This document shows, piece by piece, positions 15,259 to 23,237 of a stretch of DNA of 23,986 bases (position 1 is its first letter; each line of letters begins with the position of its first letter). Source of the stretch: Pseudomonadota bacterium (GTDB taxonomy: Bacteria > Pseudomonadota > Gammaproteobacteria > Burkholderiales > Burkholderiaceae_B). A program made the translations under genes and the position numbers. A model generated the notes under the pieces. It had not been told where the DNA came from. It was given only the letters and a program-made list of their open reading frames with translations, and searched no databases. Location of the stretch: the NCBI GenBank assembly GCA_023387815.1, contig JAEWHK010000021.1, positions 1 to 23,986 of the forward strand, written 5' to 3'.

Positions 15259-16482
15259 TCACACGCACGCCACGATATTTCTTTTGATCAACTCATCAAT
15301 CTCTTGCGAGGTCATGCCGAGCTCGTCACATAGAATCTGTCGGGAGTCCTGTCCCAGAGCAGGCGGAGCCAGACGATATTCGACAGGGGATTCAGATAGC
15401 TTCAAGGGGTTTGCGACCGAAGGAATTTCTCCCTTACTTGAGGAAATGGTGAAATTGGCCTGACGCTGCGCAACATGCCGGTCTGCAAAAACATCCTCGA
15501 TCGTGTTGATTGGACCGCAAGGCACACCAGCAGCCTCCATTTTCTCGATCCAGTATGCTGTAGTCTTTTTATCGATGACATTTGCAATAGCATCGATCAA
15601 CGCATTGCGGTGCATGATACGCGCAGAATTGGTCGCATATCGATTGTCATATGCCCACCCTGACTGACCCACTACCTCACAAAAGCGCTTGAACTGCGCG
15701 TCATTGCCAATGGCCAGAATCATGTATCCGTCCTGCGTACGAAAATCCTGGTATGGCACAATATTAGGATGCGCATTACCCAGCCGTTGCGGCGCCTGAC
15801 CTCCAACCAAATAGTTCATGGCCTGATTCGCCAGGCTGGCAATTTGCACATCCAATAAAGAGACGTCGATATGCTGGCCTCGGCCGGTAGTCCGGCTCTC
15901 CATGACTGCAGCAAGAATGCCAGTTGCGGCGTACATGCCAGTCAGAATGTCTGTGAGCGCGACCCCCACTTTCTGTGGTCCGGCACCCGGTTTGCCGTCA
16001 GGCGTACCGGTGATACTCATCAGCCCACCCATGCCCTGAATCAGAAAATCATAGCCCGCCCGCCCTGCATAGGGACCCTGCTGACCGAAGCCTGTTATGG
16101 AACAATAAACAAGCGCAGGATTAACCTGTTTGAGGTCCTCGTAAGACAGACCATAGCGTTGCAAGGAGCCAACTTTGAAGTTCTCGACCAGCACATCACT
16201 GCGGGCAGCCAGCTTGCGAACCAGCTCGGCGCCCTCCGTGATGGAAATATCGATGGCGACTGATTTCTTATTACGATTTGCACTCAGGAAATAGGCTGAG
16301 TCTCTCTCCCCTTTCTGTGACATCTCTCGCCAAGGTGGCCCCCAGGCACGCGTATCATCGCCGGTTCCCAACCTCTCAACCTTGGTTACCTCTGCCCCCA
16401 AATCGGCCAGCGTTTGTGTACACCACGGCCCGGCCAGCACGCGCGAAAGATCCAGCACCCGTAGGCCCGATAAAGCACTCAT
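15259..16482 (-). CDS. CaiB/BaiF family (class III) CoA-transferase
   Basis: The 407-residue enzyme transfers CoA between acyl groups, typically activating an organic acid at the expense of succinyl-CoA. The N-terminal region GLRVLDLSRVLAGPWCTQTLADLGAEVTKVE is the CoA-binding start of the family. The catalytic aspartate, which forms acyl anhydrides in formyl-CoA transferase, is Asp178 in KVGVALTDILTG. GYDFLIQGMGGLM and GRGQHIDVSLLD are further signatures. The ATG at 16482 is chosen because GGAG precedes it; a start nine codons upstream is possible. It follows the UGSC gene by 103 bases, the widest gap in the operon. The acid substrate is unknown. Confidence 0.93.
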   Translation of the reverse strand: MSALSGLRVLDLSRVLAGPWCTQTLADLGAEVTKVERLGTGDDTRAWGPPWREMSQKGERDSAYFLSANRNKKSVAIDISITEGAELVRKLAARSDVLVENFKVGSLQRYGLSYEDLKQVNPALVYCSITGFGQQGPYAGRAGYDFLIQGMGGLMSITGTPDGKPGAGPQKVGVALTDILTGMYAATGILAAVMESRTTGRGQHIDVSLLDVQIASLANQAMNYLVGGQAPQRLGNAHPNIVPYQDFRTQDGYMILAIGNDAQFKRFCEVVGQSGWAYDNRYATNSARIMHRNALIDAIANVIDKKTTAYWIEKMEAAGVPCGPINTIEDVFADRHVAQRQANFTISSSKGEIPSVANPLKLSESPVEYRLAPPALGQDSRQILCDELGMTSQEIDELIKRNIVACV

Positions 16483-16585
16483 AGAAATGGCTCCAAGAAT
16501 ACGCGCCATTGCGGCACAGGCAAAAAGTACAAGCGAGCTCGCCGCACCGGCTTATACCGGCACAGGGAAACGCCCCGATTCACGT

Positions 16586-17182
16586 TTAATCGGGTGTAGA
16601 CCGCCCTTGCAGATACGTATCGGCTGCCCCGCTCTGCTCGCCTTTCCACACCGCCTGGGCCTGGGTGAAGATTTGCGACACTCGTTGCGCCACTTCTTCC
16701 ATCGTGATTGAACTGACCGGATGGGAGATAATCACCGGTTCCAGTTCCGTCATACCCAGTGCCTGGCGGGTAAGCACGGTTTCTTTGACAAACTCCGTTG
16801 TAACGATGACAGCTGTCGGCACCCCTCGTTGCTCAAGCGCAATGGCATCTCTTAAGCAACCTGAGGTGCAGGAACCGCAATCTCCAATTGCTGTAAGTAC
16901 GATGTCGTTCTCTTCAATGATTTGCTCGATCAATTCCGGCGCAGCATCTTTTGAGAAACTATGCTTCACGTAATAGTGAATTTCACTGAAATCTATTTCA
17001 CCACTCAGCGCCTCGATTGCACCACGTAACAGCTTATTTGCGTTCCACTTGGAGTTATCCAGCACGCCCAAACGCAGCCCGCCAAGTTTGCTTACACGAC
17101 CAGCCGTGGGAATGGTTTCGGATCGGATCACGCCACGCGGATCATATACGCGTGGTTGCAGGTTCTCTACATTCATAAACAT
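16586..17182 (-). CDS. UGSC-family protein, cysteine form
   Basis: The 198-residue protein has the motif Cys102-Gly-Ser-Cys105 followed by Thr-Ser-Gly-Cys109, which identifies the UGSC family, named for members with selenocysteine at the first position. Here that codon is TGC, so cysteine is used. The context (a hydrophobic strand, then GDCGSCTSGC, then a helix and RGVPTAVIVTT, then a conserved ISHPVSSIT) resembles, from memory, the Sec site of glycine/betaine reductase component B. A thiol-redox or thiol-transfer role is inferred. AAGGAG lies before the ATG at 17182. The gene is 24 bases after the 366-residue partner. The reaction is not known. Confidence 0.75.
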   Translation of the reverse strand: MFMNVENLQPRVYDPRGVIRSETIPTAGRVSKLGGLRLGVLDNSKWNANKLLRGAIEALSGEIDFSEIHYYVKHSFSKDAAPELIEQIIEENDIVLTAIGDCGSCTSGCLRDAIALEQRGVPTAVIVTTEFVKETVLTRQALGMTELEPVIISHPVSSITMEEVAQRVSQIFTQAQAVWKGEQSGAADTYLQGRSTPD

Positions 17183-17206
17183 GGCAATCTCCTTTCTTTC
17201 TTGCTG

Positions 17207-18307
17207 TTAAAGTGCACACGTACCGGTGGCACAATCAATCTCTGCTGCAGTCACACTCTGATCTATGGGACGAAGCACTGGTGTACTCATATGACCCCAA
17301 CCGGGGATAACGGCAGAAAAGCGTCCGGCTGCCCCACCCATCACAAACAGATGGATATTGTCCGGACTATGGATGATGGGAATACGGGTGTTATCTTCGC
17401 GCTTGTACCATTTGGGTATATTGCGGTTGTAAACTTTGCCGTAGCGATGGCCGTAAGCCAGATCTATAAACCGATTCCCATGATTCATAAAAATATAGTT
17501 ACGGATATCGGCACGAGTCCAGCCATGTTGCGCAATCGTTTTCGCATGCTCAAGGCCAAGCGCAACCGCCATATGGCCGCCCAGTACTGCGGTGTTCGAA
17601 CCAATGGTGCTCATGACCGAACACACGGTATCCAGAATGCCTTCAGGATCGTTCGAGACATGATTGGTGACGCTGTGCGGGGCTTCGGCCGCAATCGCAA
17701 ATACGGTGGATTCATCCGGTTTGTAACCGTGCTCCACATGGTATGGAGCAAACGGACTTTGTGCTTCATTCTCACAAACGCAATATGTATATTTTCCGGG
17801 ATGACCCAGGGTACTCTTGTCCAGATCGCCGGGCCAGGCACCACCAACGTTGAGCATGATCAGGCGCACGGCACGCCCAATCGTTGCATTGGCACGATTA
17901 CCGGAGCCAAACGCATTGGCGCCGCCATTCATGCCCAGCTCAGCAGCAATCGGACCATTTACGACAATTAATGGCGAGGCAACATGTGTGGTCGCCTGCA
18001 CGCCATTCAGATTGAATGCCGCATCAGTGAGGGCAAGTATCGCTGCCCGCACTACCGGTGCATAGGCCGCCTTGCACCCTGCCATGACCATATTAATGGC
18101 AAGCACTTCGCGCGTCAGTTCTCCCCAACGCGGAGCCACCTTGCACTCTACAAACTCAGGATTTCCCCCTAGCGCCTGCACCACCTCGTCAATTTTCTCC
18201 TGCGTTGGGGGGACTACCGGCAGACCATCACTGAATCCAGCATCGTAATAATATTCAACGAGATCCACATCTGTGCCCACCGTTTTCGCTTGCGTCACTG
18301 CGTTCAT
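17207..18307 (-). CDS. Conserved protein of unknown function, partner of the UGSC protein
   Basis: The 366-residue soluble protein has no signal peptide. I recall its family as a neighbour of UGSC genes, but no function is known to me. Features that look conserved are the opening YYYDAGFSDGLPVVPPT (19-35), APRWGELTREVLAINMVMAGC (58-78), NLNGVQATTHVASP (99-112), GNRANATIGRAVRLIMLNVGG (136-156), and TLGHPGKYTYCVCENE (166-181). A Gly-rich MGGAAGRF near 323 follows. The protein ends in Cys359-Ala-Thr-Gly-Thr-Cys364-Ala-Leu, a CX4C tail that could act as a mobile dithiol. AAGGAG lies seven bases before the ATG at 18307. It is the first gene of the operon and is divergent from the LysR gene. Cysteines at 78, 176 and 178 may also matter. 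Confidence 0.7.
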   Translation of the reverse strand: MNAVTQAKTVGTDVDLVEYYYDAGFSDGLPVVPPTQEKIDEVVQALGGNPEFVECKVAPRWGELTREVLAINMVMAGCKAAYAPVVRAAILALTDAAFNLNGVQATTHVASPLIVVNGPIAAELGMNGGANAFGSGNRANATIGRAVRLIMLNVGGAWPGDLDKSTLGHPGKYTYCVCENEAQSPFAPYHVEHGYKPDESTVFAIAAEAPHSVTNHVSNDPEGILDTVCSVMSTIGSNTAVLGGHMAVALGLEHAKTIAQHGWTRADIRNYIFMNHGNRFIDLAYGHRYGKVYNRNIPKWYKREDNTRIPIIHSPDNIHLFVMGGAAGRFSAVIPGWGHMSTPVLRPIDQSVTAAEIDCATGTCAL

Positions 18308-18342
18308 CGTTTTGCTCCTTTCCAAGATCGATGAAGCAATTC

Positions 18343-18403
18343 TATAGACGCAATTGATTATTTCCAATTAGAATCTATTAGCATAGATAATTGCTTTATA
18401 GAC
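18343..18403. promoter_or_regulatory. Divergent operator region between LysR and the UGSC operon
   Basis: Three symmetric elements lie close together: AATTG-N8-CAATT (18352-18369), the perfect palindrome ATCTAT-TAGC-ATAGAT (18373-18388), and a direct repeat of TATAGAC at 18343-18349 and 18397-18403 that brackets both. This is the layout expected for a LysR regulator binding tandem recognition and activation sites. Confidence 0.6.
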
Positions 18404-18459
18404 ATAAATAATACTCAATGCGAATGTACGCATTGAGCACTTCACGATATAGGCCCTCC

Positions 18460-19386
18460 ATGACTCACTCTGACCACCCCAATCTGAGCGCACGGGAAAT
18501 GCTGGCGGTTAAGACAATTGCAGACTATGGCAGTTTCAATGCGGCAGCCATTACACTTAACATCTCGCAGCCGGTCCTGACACGCACTGTTCAGCGTGTC
18601 GAAGCACAATTGGGCATTACTTTATTCGACCGTAATACGCGAAGCGTGGAGATTACCGAAGCGGGAAAGGAATTCGTGGCACTCTCAGAACGTGTGCTCA
18701 ACGACATGAAAATCTATATGCAGGCCATCGAACAACGCTCCGATCAAAAACGCGGGCAGATAGTTATTTCTTCTGTAATGTCCGTGGCCTGCACGGTGCT
18801 ACCTAAAATCATCGCTCGCTACAAACAGACCTATCCAGGCGTTGATCTGTACATCCATGAAGGCGTGCACGGCAATGTGATTGAAAATGTCCGATCAAGC
18901 GTGGCTGATTTTGGACTCACTTATCTGGAAGACATTTCAACCATGTTTGACCAAAGACCACTCAGCACTGAAGCATTTCACGTTGTTCTATCCAAAGGTC
19001 ACCCCTTGGAAAAACGCAAGCAGGTTGCATGGGATGCGTTAAAAAACGAGCAGCTGATATCGCTGCCTGCAGACTCCAGAACGCGCCGACTGATTGACGC
19101 TACCGCAACGACGCAGGGCTTTCAGCTGAAACATAACATCACCGTGACACAATTTACCTCAATGATGCAGTTTGTCGCAGATGGCGTTGGCAATGCCATT
19201 GTTCCGGAAGGTTCGCTCGCAGGCGCCATCAATATCGGTCTGTCCACCCGACCCTTGGTGCAGCCAAGAGTCAGCCGCGCGTTAGGCATCATTACACTCA
19301 AAGAGCGCGATTCCTCAATCTTTGCCCGTGCAATGATGCAGCAAATCGAATCGGACTGGAAAGTACTGCGAAACAACAAGAGCTGA
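18460..19386 (+). CDS. LysR-type regulator of the UGSC operon
   Basis: The 308-residue protein has an N-terminal helix-turn-helix (about 8-67: LAVKTIADYGSFNAAAITLNISQPVLTRTVQRVEAQLGITLFDR, then NTRSVEITEAGKEF), and a periplasmic-binding-protein-like effector domain from about 95 to 300 (GQIVISSVMSVACTVLPKIIARYKQTYPGVDL, VADGVGNAIVPEG). It should activate the divergent operon in response to a small ligand and repress itself. An upstream ATG at 18418 would add 14 residues before the helix-turn-helix; 18460 gives the usual spacing, though neither start has a strong ribosome binding site. The binding region lies between the two divergent starts. Confidence 0.92.
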   Translation: MTHSDHPNLSAREMLAVKTIADYGSFNAAAITLNISQPVLTRTVQRVEAQLGITLFDRNTRSVEITEAGKEFVALSERVLNDMKIYMQAIEQRSDQKRGQIVISSVMSVACTVLPKIIARYKQTYPGVDLYIHEGVHGNVIENVRSSVADFGLTYLEDISTMFDQRPLSTEAFHVVLSKGHPLEKRKQVAWDALKNEQLISLPADSRTRRLIDATATTQGFQLKHNITVTQFTSMMQFVADGVGNAIVPEGSLAGAINIGLSTRPLVQPRVSRALGIITLKERDSSIFARAMMQQIESDWKVLRNNKS

Positions 19387-19478
19387 AAAACTGGGAAGAT
19401 TAACCATTCTGCTTTATTGCGAATATGACGAGAAGTCCTGGCAACATCGCTAATTTTCCCAATTGAAATCAGGGTTAA

Positions 19479-20084
19479 TTAAGTCAGCTGTTTTAGCTCA
19501 TCTTCGACAAAATCCATTCTATCTTTACCCCAAAACATTTGATCGTTAACGATAATCATTGGCACGCCGAAGACATCGCGCTCAATACCGTTATCAGTAC
19601 TTCTTGCAAGTTCTTCCGATATTTCGTCGCTGGCACATAATTTTTCGAACTCTTCAGGGGAAACGCCCAACTCTTCAGCAATGGGCCTCAACCCCGCATA
19701 TTCAGCAATTGATGGATCCTGATGCTGCCAATATCGATCCATGACTTTCTCAACGAATTCAAGCTCCTTGCCATAGCGACGCATCACTAGCGATCCCCGA
19801 AGCACCCGGCTGGACTTGATTGGGAACTGGCGAGGAATCTGAAAAGGCAAATTGTATTTTTTTGCCCAACGCATGATATCCTGTTTACGATTTCGCAACT
19901 TGGCCTTAGGCTCTTTCATCAATTCATAATTATTATTTCGAAACACATATCCCAAGTTGAACGGATGTAGCACCAATTCACAGTTGTACTTTTCCAAGAG
20001 AGGCTTAATCAATTTGATAGCAAAGTATGTGTTGGTGCTCCCTACATCCCAATACATTTCAATTGTCTTTTTTTTATCCGGCAT
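19479..20084 (-). CDS. DsbA-fold protein, 2-hydroxychromene-2-carboxylate isomerase-like
   Basis: The 201-residue protein has the thioredoxin-like kappa-GST fold of 2-hydroxychromene-2-carboxylate isomerases, glutathione-dependent enzymes first known from naphthalene breakdown. The N-terminal strand ends in DVGSTNTYFAIK, placing a catalytic serine near 16. The C-terminal GVPMIIVNDQMFWGKDRMDFVEDEL is the family hallmark (cis-Pro loop and the W-G-x-D-R segment). There is no CXXC, so it is not a disulfide oxidase. GGGAG lies six bases before the ATG at 20084. It is the last gene of the unit, 23 bases after the Bug receptor. The true substrate is likely a conjugated or unsaturated acid, but that is inference. 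Confidence 0.85.
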   Translation of the reverse strand: MPDKKKTIEMYWDVGSTNTYFAIKLIKPLLEKYNCELVLHPFNLGYVFRNNNYELMKEPKAKLRNRKQDIMRWAKKYNLPFQIPRQFPIKSSRVLRGSLVMRRYGKELEFVEKVMDRYWQHQDPSIAEYAGLRPIAEELGVSPEEFEKLCASDEISEELARSTDNGIERDVFGVPMIIVNDQMFWGKDRMDFVEDELKQLT

Positions 20085-20107
20085 TTTATTCTCCCAACAA
20101 ATTTGAT

Positions 20108-21073
20108 TTAATGTAAGTAATTCAATGTTTTTTCTATTAGAGGTGACCATAAGTCGATCTGATCGCCCAGGTGTTTTTCTAAACTGTCTGAAGTCGCCCG
20201 AGCAGGTTCAACAGGAATTGCTCCAAGCTTATTCATACTATCGACAAATTCTTTGTTTTCGATAGCAGCCTTCAGCGCATCACTCAACCGCTTAATAACT
20301 GCCCTTTCTGTATTCTTTGGGGCATATAAACCATGCCAAACATTGATCTTCATCCCCTCCAATCCCTGCTCGGAAAGGGTTGCTAGATTTTTTATCAAGG
20401 CCAGGCGACTTGCAGAGGTACTTCCGTATGCTCTGACCCGATTGGCTTGAATGGGTGACAAAGTTGTCGTGACCTGATCACATAAAAGATCAACTTGTCC
20501 GCCCTGAAGATCCGTCAATGCAGGCGCTGCACCTTTATACGGCACCATGGTCATGGTGACATTCATTTTTGACATGAGCATCATTGCGCACAAATGCGAA
20601 GCGGTACCGATGCCTGCGTTGCTTATGTTGACTGCTTTCCCGTTTTTTTGAATGTAATCACTTAATTCATTAAAATTCGCCGCCGGAAGCGATTCTTTTC
20701 CGACAAGAATCATGGGTACATCTGCTACTTCTCCTATATAAGAAAAATCCGTCCTCGGATCGAACTTAAGCTGAGGGTTCAATTTCTTAACCGTTGACAT
20801 GCCAATGTTATGCATCATGATTGTGTATCCATCCGATGGGGATCGCAACAAATTCTCGATTCCAACGATACCGCCTGCGCTCGGGCGGTTCTCCACAATA
20901 ATCGTCTGTTGAAGATCCTGCTCCATCGCTTTGGCCAAATGACGTGCCACAACATCAGTAGGGTCTCCTGCGGAGAATGGAACGATCAGTTTTATTGGTT
21001 TACTTGGATATTCATTCGCCGCGCACACTTGAGCAGCGAACATGCAGATTACAACTGCTAGTTTCTTATACAT
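20108..21073 (-). CDS. Bug-family (TctC-like) periplasmic solute-binding protein
   Basis: The 321-residue receptor has a short signal peptide (about 1-18, cut near VCA before ANEYPSKP). Signatures include PIKLIVPFSAGDPTDVVAR, IIVENRPSAGGIVGIENLLRSPSDGYTIM and MVPYKGAAPALTDLQGGQVD. The usual PFPPGG loop reads PFSAGD here, which changes the carboxylate-binding loop and may alter ligand preference. AGGAG lies before the ATG at 21073. It is 31 bases after the CoA-transferase and 23 before the isomerase-like gene. Confidence 0.93.
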   Translation of the reverse strand: MYKKLAVVICMFAAQVCAANEYPSKPIKLIVPFSAGDPTDVVARHLAKAMEQDLQQTIIVENRPSAGGIVGIENLLRSPSDGYTIMMHNIGMSTVKKLNPQLKFDPRTDFSYIGEVADVPMILVGKESLPAANFNELSDYIQKNGKAVNISNAGIGTASHLCAMMLMSKMNVTMTMVPYKGAAPALTDLQGGQVDLLCDQVTTTLSPIQANRVRAYGSTSASRLALIKNLATLSEQGLEGMKINVWHGLYAPKNTERAVIKRLSDALKAAIENKEFVDSMNKLGAIPVEPARATSDSLEKHLGDQIDLWSPLIEKTLNYLH

Positions 21074-21104
21074 GCTTGTCTCCTATTGATTTTGGTCTGC
21101 TGAT

Positions 21105-22364
21105 TTACGTCACCGTGGCGCTTTCCAATTTTTTATCCTGCACAATGACGCCGTCTTTGTACAATGCTTCTATTTCCTCCATTGAAAGCTGAAGCACATC
21201 GTGAAGTACAGACGCATTGTTTTGACCTAGCAGGTCCGCTTGTACGCCCTCTGTTGTTTTCCATTCCGAAAATTTCACGGGTAACCCTGGAATATCAAAA
21301 TCCCCAAGCGCATCATCATGTACTTTGCGCACTGTCCCTCTCTGCTTAAGATGCGGGTGTTGCATCGCTTCATTCAGCGTTAACACGGGAGCGCAGGGAA
21401 TACGGTATTTTTCAAGTTCCTCCAGCGCGGCATCGCGTGTTGGAAACGTAGCGAGCCATTCTTCAAGAACTTTTTTCAGACCATCATTGTTATCCCGACG
21501 TAATGCGGCCGTTGCATACTGAGGATCATCCAGCAGCTGCGGCATATTCAACGCTTTTACAAAGGCTTCCCACTGGTGTGGCAGCAGCGCGAGTGAAATG
21601 TATCCGCTATCTCCGCACTTGAAAATACCCGTTGGCCCGCCATCGGGATGCTGAGAACCAGTACGCCTGGGCGTGTAACCTTTCCTAAGAGACACACGTG
21701 GCACAGCCACTTCATGCATCTGAAAGTAAGTATCCAGTAAGGTTGCTTCTACATACTGTCCCCTACCCGTTCTTTCACGATGCAAAAGTGCAAATCCGAT
21801 AGACATGGCCGCTGAGATCCCAGTGGCGGTATCACCGATAGCCATCGTAATCAACGACGGATCACCATCTGGATCGCCAATAAGATCAGTGATTCCTGCG
21901 TATGCCTGTGCTATATAGTCATATCCAGGCTTTTGACTTAATGGTCCGGTTTGTCCTGCCAATGATATTGAACACATCACAAGCCGCGGATTGATTTCCT
22001 TCAGCTCTTCGTACGACAAGCCATAGCGTGCCATCACTCCGGGACTAAAGTTTTCAACCAGCACGTCAAAGTGCGGCACCATCGAGCGAATCAACTCCGG
22101 CCCCTTTGGATTCTTCAAATCTATAGCAAGGCTTTTTTTAGAATGATTATGCTGAAAGTAATATGTGCTTTGAGATGAACCTTTATTCTCCGGGTCACGG
22201 GGTTTCAAACCGCCAAAACGCGTTCGGTCCCCATATGGCGCGAGTTCAATCTTCACAACGTCAGCACCCAATTCCACCATCATACGACTACAGGTCGGAC
22301 CAGCGACAATCTGTGTCATATCAAGTACACGGTAGCCTTCCAGCATTTTCTTTTCCGTTGCCAT
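21105..22364 (-). CDS. CaiB/BaiF family (class III) CoA-transferase
   Basis: The 419-residue enzyme resembles the other CoA-transferase of the window but is clearly a different member. It opens with GYRVLDMTQIVAGPTCSRMMVELGADVVKIE; the catalytic aspartate is Asp178 in TMAIGDTATGISAAMS, and GRGQYVEATLLDTYF follows. It should make the CoA thioester of an organic acid. Two adjacent ATG codons are possible (22367 and 22364); 22364 lies seven bases after GGGGAG and is preferred. The start overlaps the glutathione transferase stop (ATGATG), so the two are translationally coupled. Confidence 0.92.
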   Translation of the reverse strand: MATEKKMLEGYRVLDMTQIVAGPTCSRMMVELGADVVKIELAPYGDRTRFGGLKPRDPENKGSSQSTYYFQHNHSKKSLAIDLKNPKGPELIRSMVPHFDVLVENFSPGVMARYGLSYEELKEINPRLVMCSISLAGQTGPLSQKPGYDYIAQAYAGITDLIGDPDGDPSLITMAIGDTATGISAAMSIGFALLHRERTGRGQYVEATLLDTYFQMHEVAVPRVSLRKGYTPRRTGSQHPDGGPTGIFKCGDSGYISLALLPHQWEAFVKALNMPQLLDDPQYATAALRRDNNDGLKKVLEEWLATFPTRDAALEELEKYRIPCAPVLTLNEAMQHPHLKQRGTVRKVHDDALGDFDIPGLPVKFSEWKTTEGVQADLLGQNNASVLHDVLQLSMEEIEALYKDGVIVQDKKLESATVT

Positions 22365-23095
22365 CATTTCTCTCCCCGGTTTTGCTCCAAGTTTCCTTGA
22401 GAAAACTGAGCATTCCCGAAAAGGTTGTTCCATCTTTCGCCGTCCGGCCTGGCTCCGCTTTTATCGACTTTTTCAGCAAGCACTGACAATCCTCGCTGCA
22501 CCGCATCGCGAGCTCTGACTGCGCTGAACCAACGTTGTAAATTTGGCCACTTGCCAAGATCCTGGCCTTGCAGCTTGTAAGGTCGAAGCCATGGATACGT
22601 TGCGATATCTGCCAATGAATACGTGTCACCAGCCAAATATTCCGTTCCCGCCAGCTTACGTTCCAGCACGGTATAAATTCGCCTCGCTTCGTTGGTGTAT
22701 CTGTCGACTGCATAGCTGATTGACTCTGGCGCATACTTTCTGAAATGATGTGCTTGCCCAAGCATTGGCCCGACGCCAGCCATTTGAAACATGAGCCATT
22801 GAAGAACAGCGTACTTTGATATGGGATCCTGCGGATACAAAGCACTCTGCATTTTCTCGGCCAGATAAATCATGATTGCTCCGGATTCAAAAATCGAAAT
22901 TGGGGCATTGCCAGGGCCGTCAGTATCAATAATTGCCGGAACTTTATTATTGGGACTTATGCGGAGAAACGCTGATTCGAACTGCTCTCCTTTACCAATA
23001 TGAACAGGATGAACCTCATAGGGCAGCTCCAGTTCCTCAAGCAGGATAGATACTTTATATGCGTTTGGTGTGGACCAGAAAAATAGTTTAATCAT
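22364..23095 (-). CDS. Glutathione S-transferase, YfcG/YghU-like (nu class)
   Basis: The 243-residue protein has an N-terminal thioredoxin-fold domain with STPNAYKVSILLEEL (8-22), where Thr9 and Asn11 match the active-site residues of YfcG. NNKVPAI (cis-Pro) and FESGAIMIYLAEK (the glutathione-binding Glu-Ser) follow. The C-terminal helical domain contains the LADIATYPWLRP region. Family members reduce disulfides or conjugate glutathione in the cytosol. It is the first gene of its unit, divergent from the LysR gene; the ribosome binding site is weak. The product of this enzyme may be the substrate of the coupled CoA-transferase or of the isomerase-like protein. Confidence 0.92.
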   Translation of the reverse strand: MIKLFFWSTPNAYKVSILLEELELPYEVHPVHIGKGEQFESAFLRISPNNKVPAIIDTDGPGNAPISIFESGAIMIYLAEKMQSALYPQDPISKYAVLQWLMFQMAGVGPMLGQAHHFRKYAPESISYAVDRYTNEARRIYTVLERKLAGTEYLAGDTYSLADIATYPWLRPYKLQGQDLGKWPNLQRWFSAVRARDAVQRGLSVLAEKVDKSGARPDGERWNNLFGNAQFSQGNLEQNRGEK

Positions 23096-23186
23096 GTCTC
23101 TGCACGAATCCTTTTATTACTGTACCGAATTGGGATTCATAATAGACGAGCCAAACTGATTCGGATAATATGTCATTCAGATTGCG

Positions 23187-23205
23187 GTATATCGAATTCT
23201 TATAC
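23187..23205. promoter_or_regulatory. Candidate LysR binding site
   Basis: GTATA and TATAC form a perfect dyad with a 9-base spacer, containing a T-N11-A core. It lies in the 142-base gap between the divergent glutathione transferase and LysR genes, 33 bases before the LysR start. Confidence 0.5.
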
Positions 23206-23237
23206 AACCGAAGCGGACTCTTATCGAAGATCTTGAT

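Noticed and set aside
16574..16594. Seven-base hairpin at the end of the UGSC gene
   Set aside because: It overlaps the stop codon and is followed by GCGTTTCCC rather than a T tract; more likely no terminator, though it might attenuate expression of the downstream genes.
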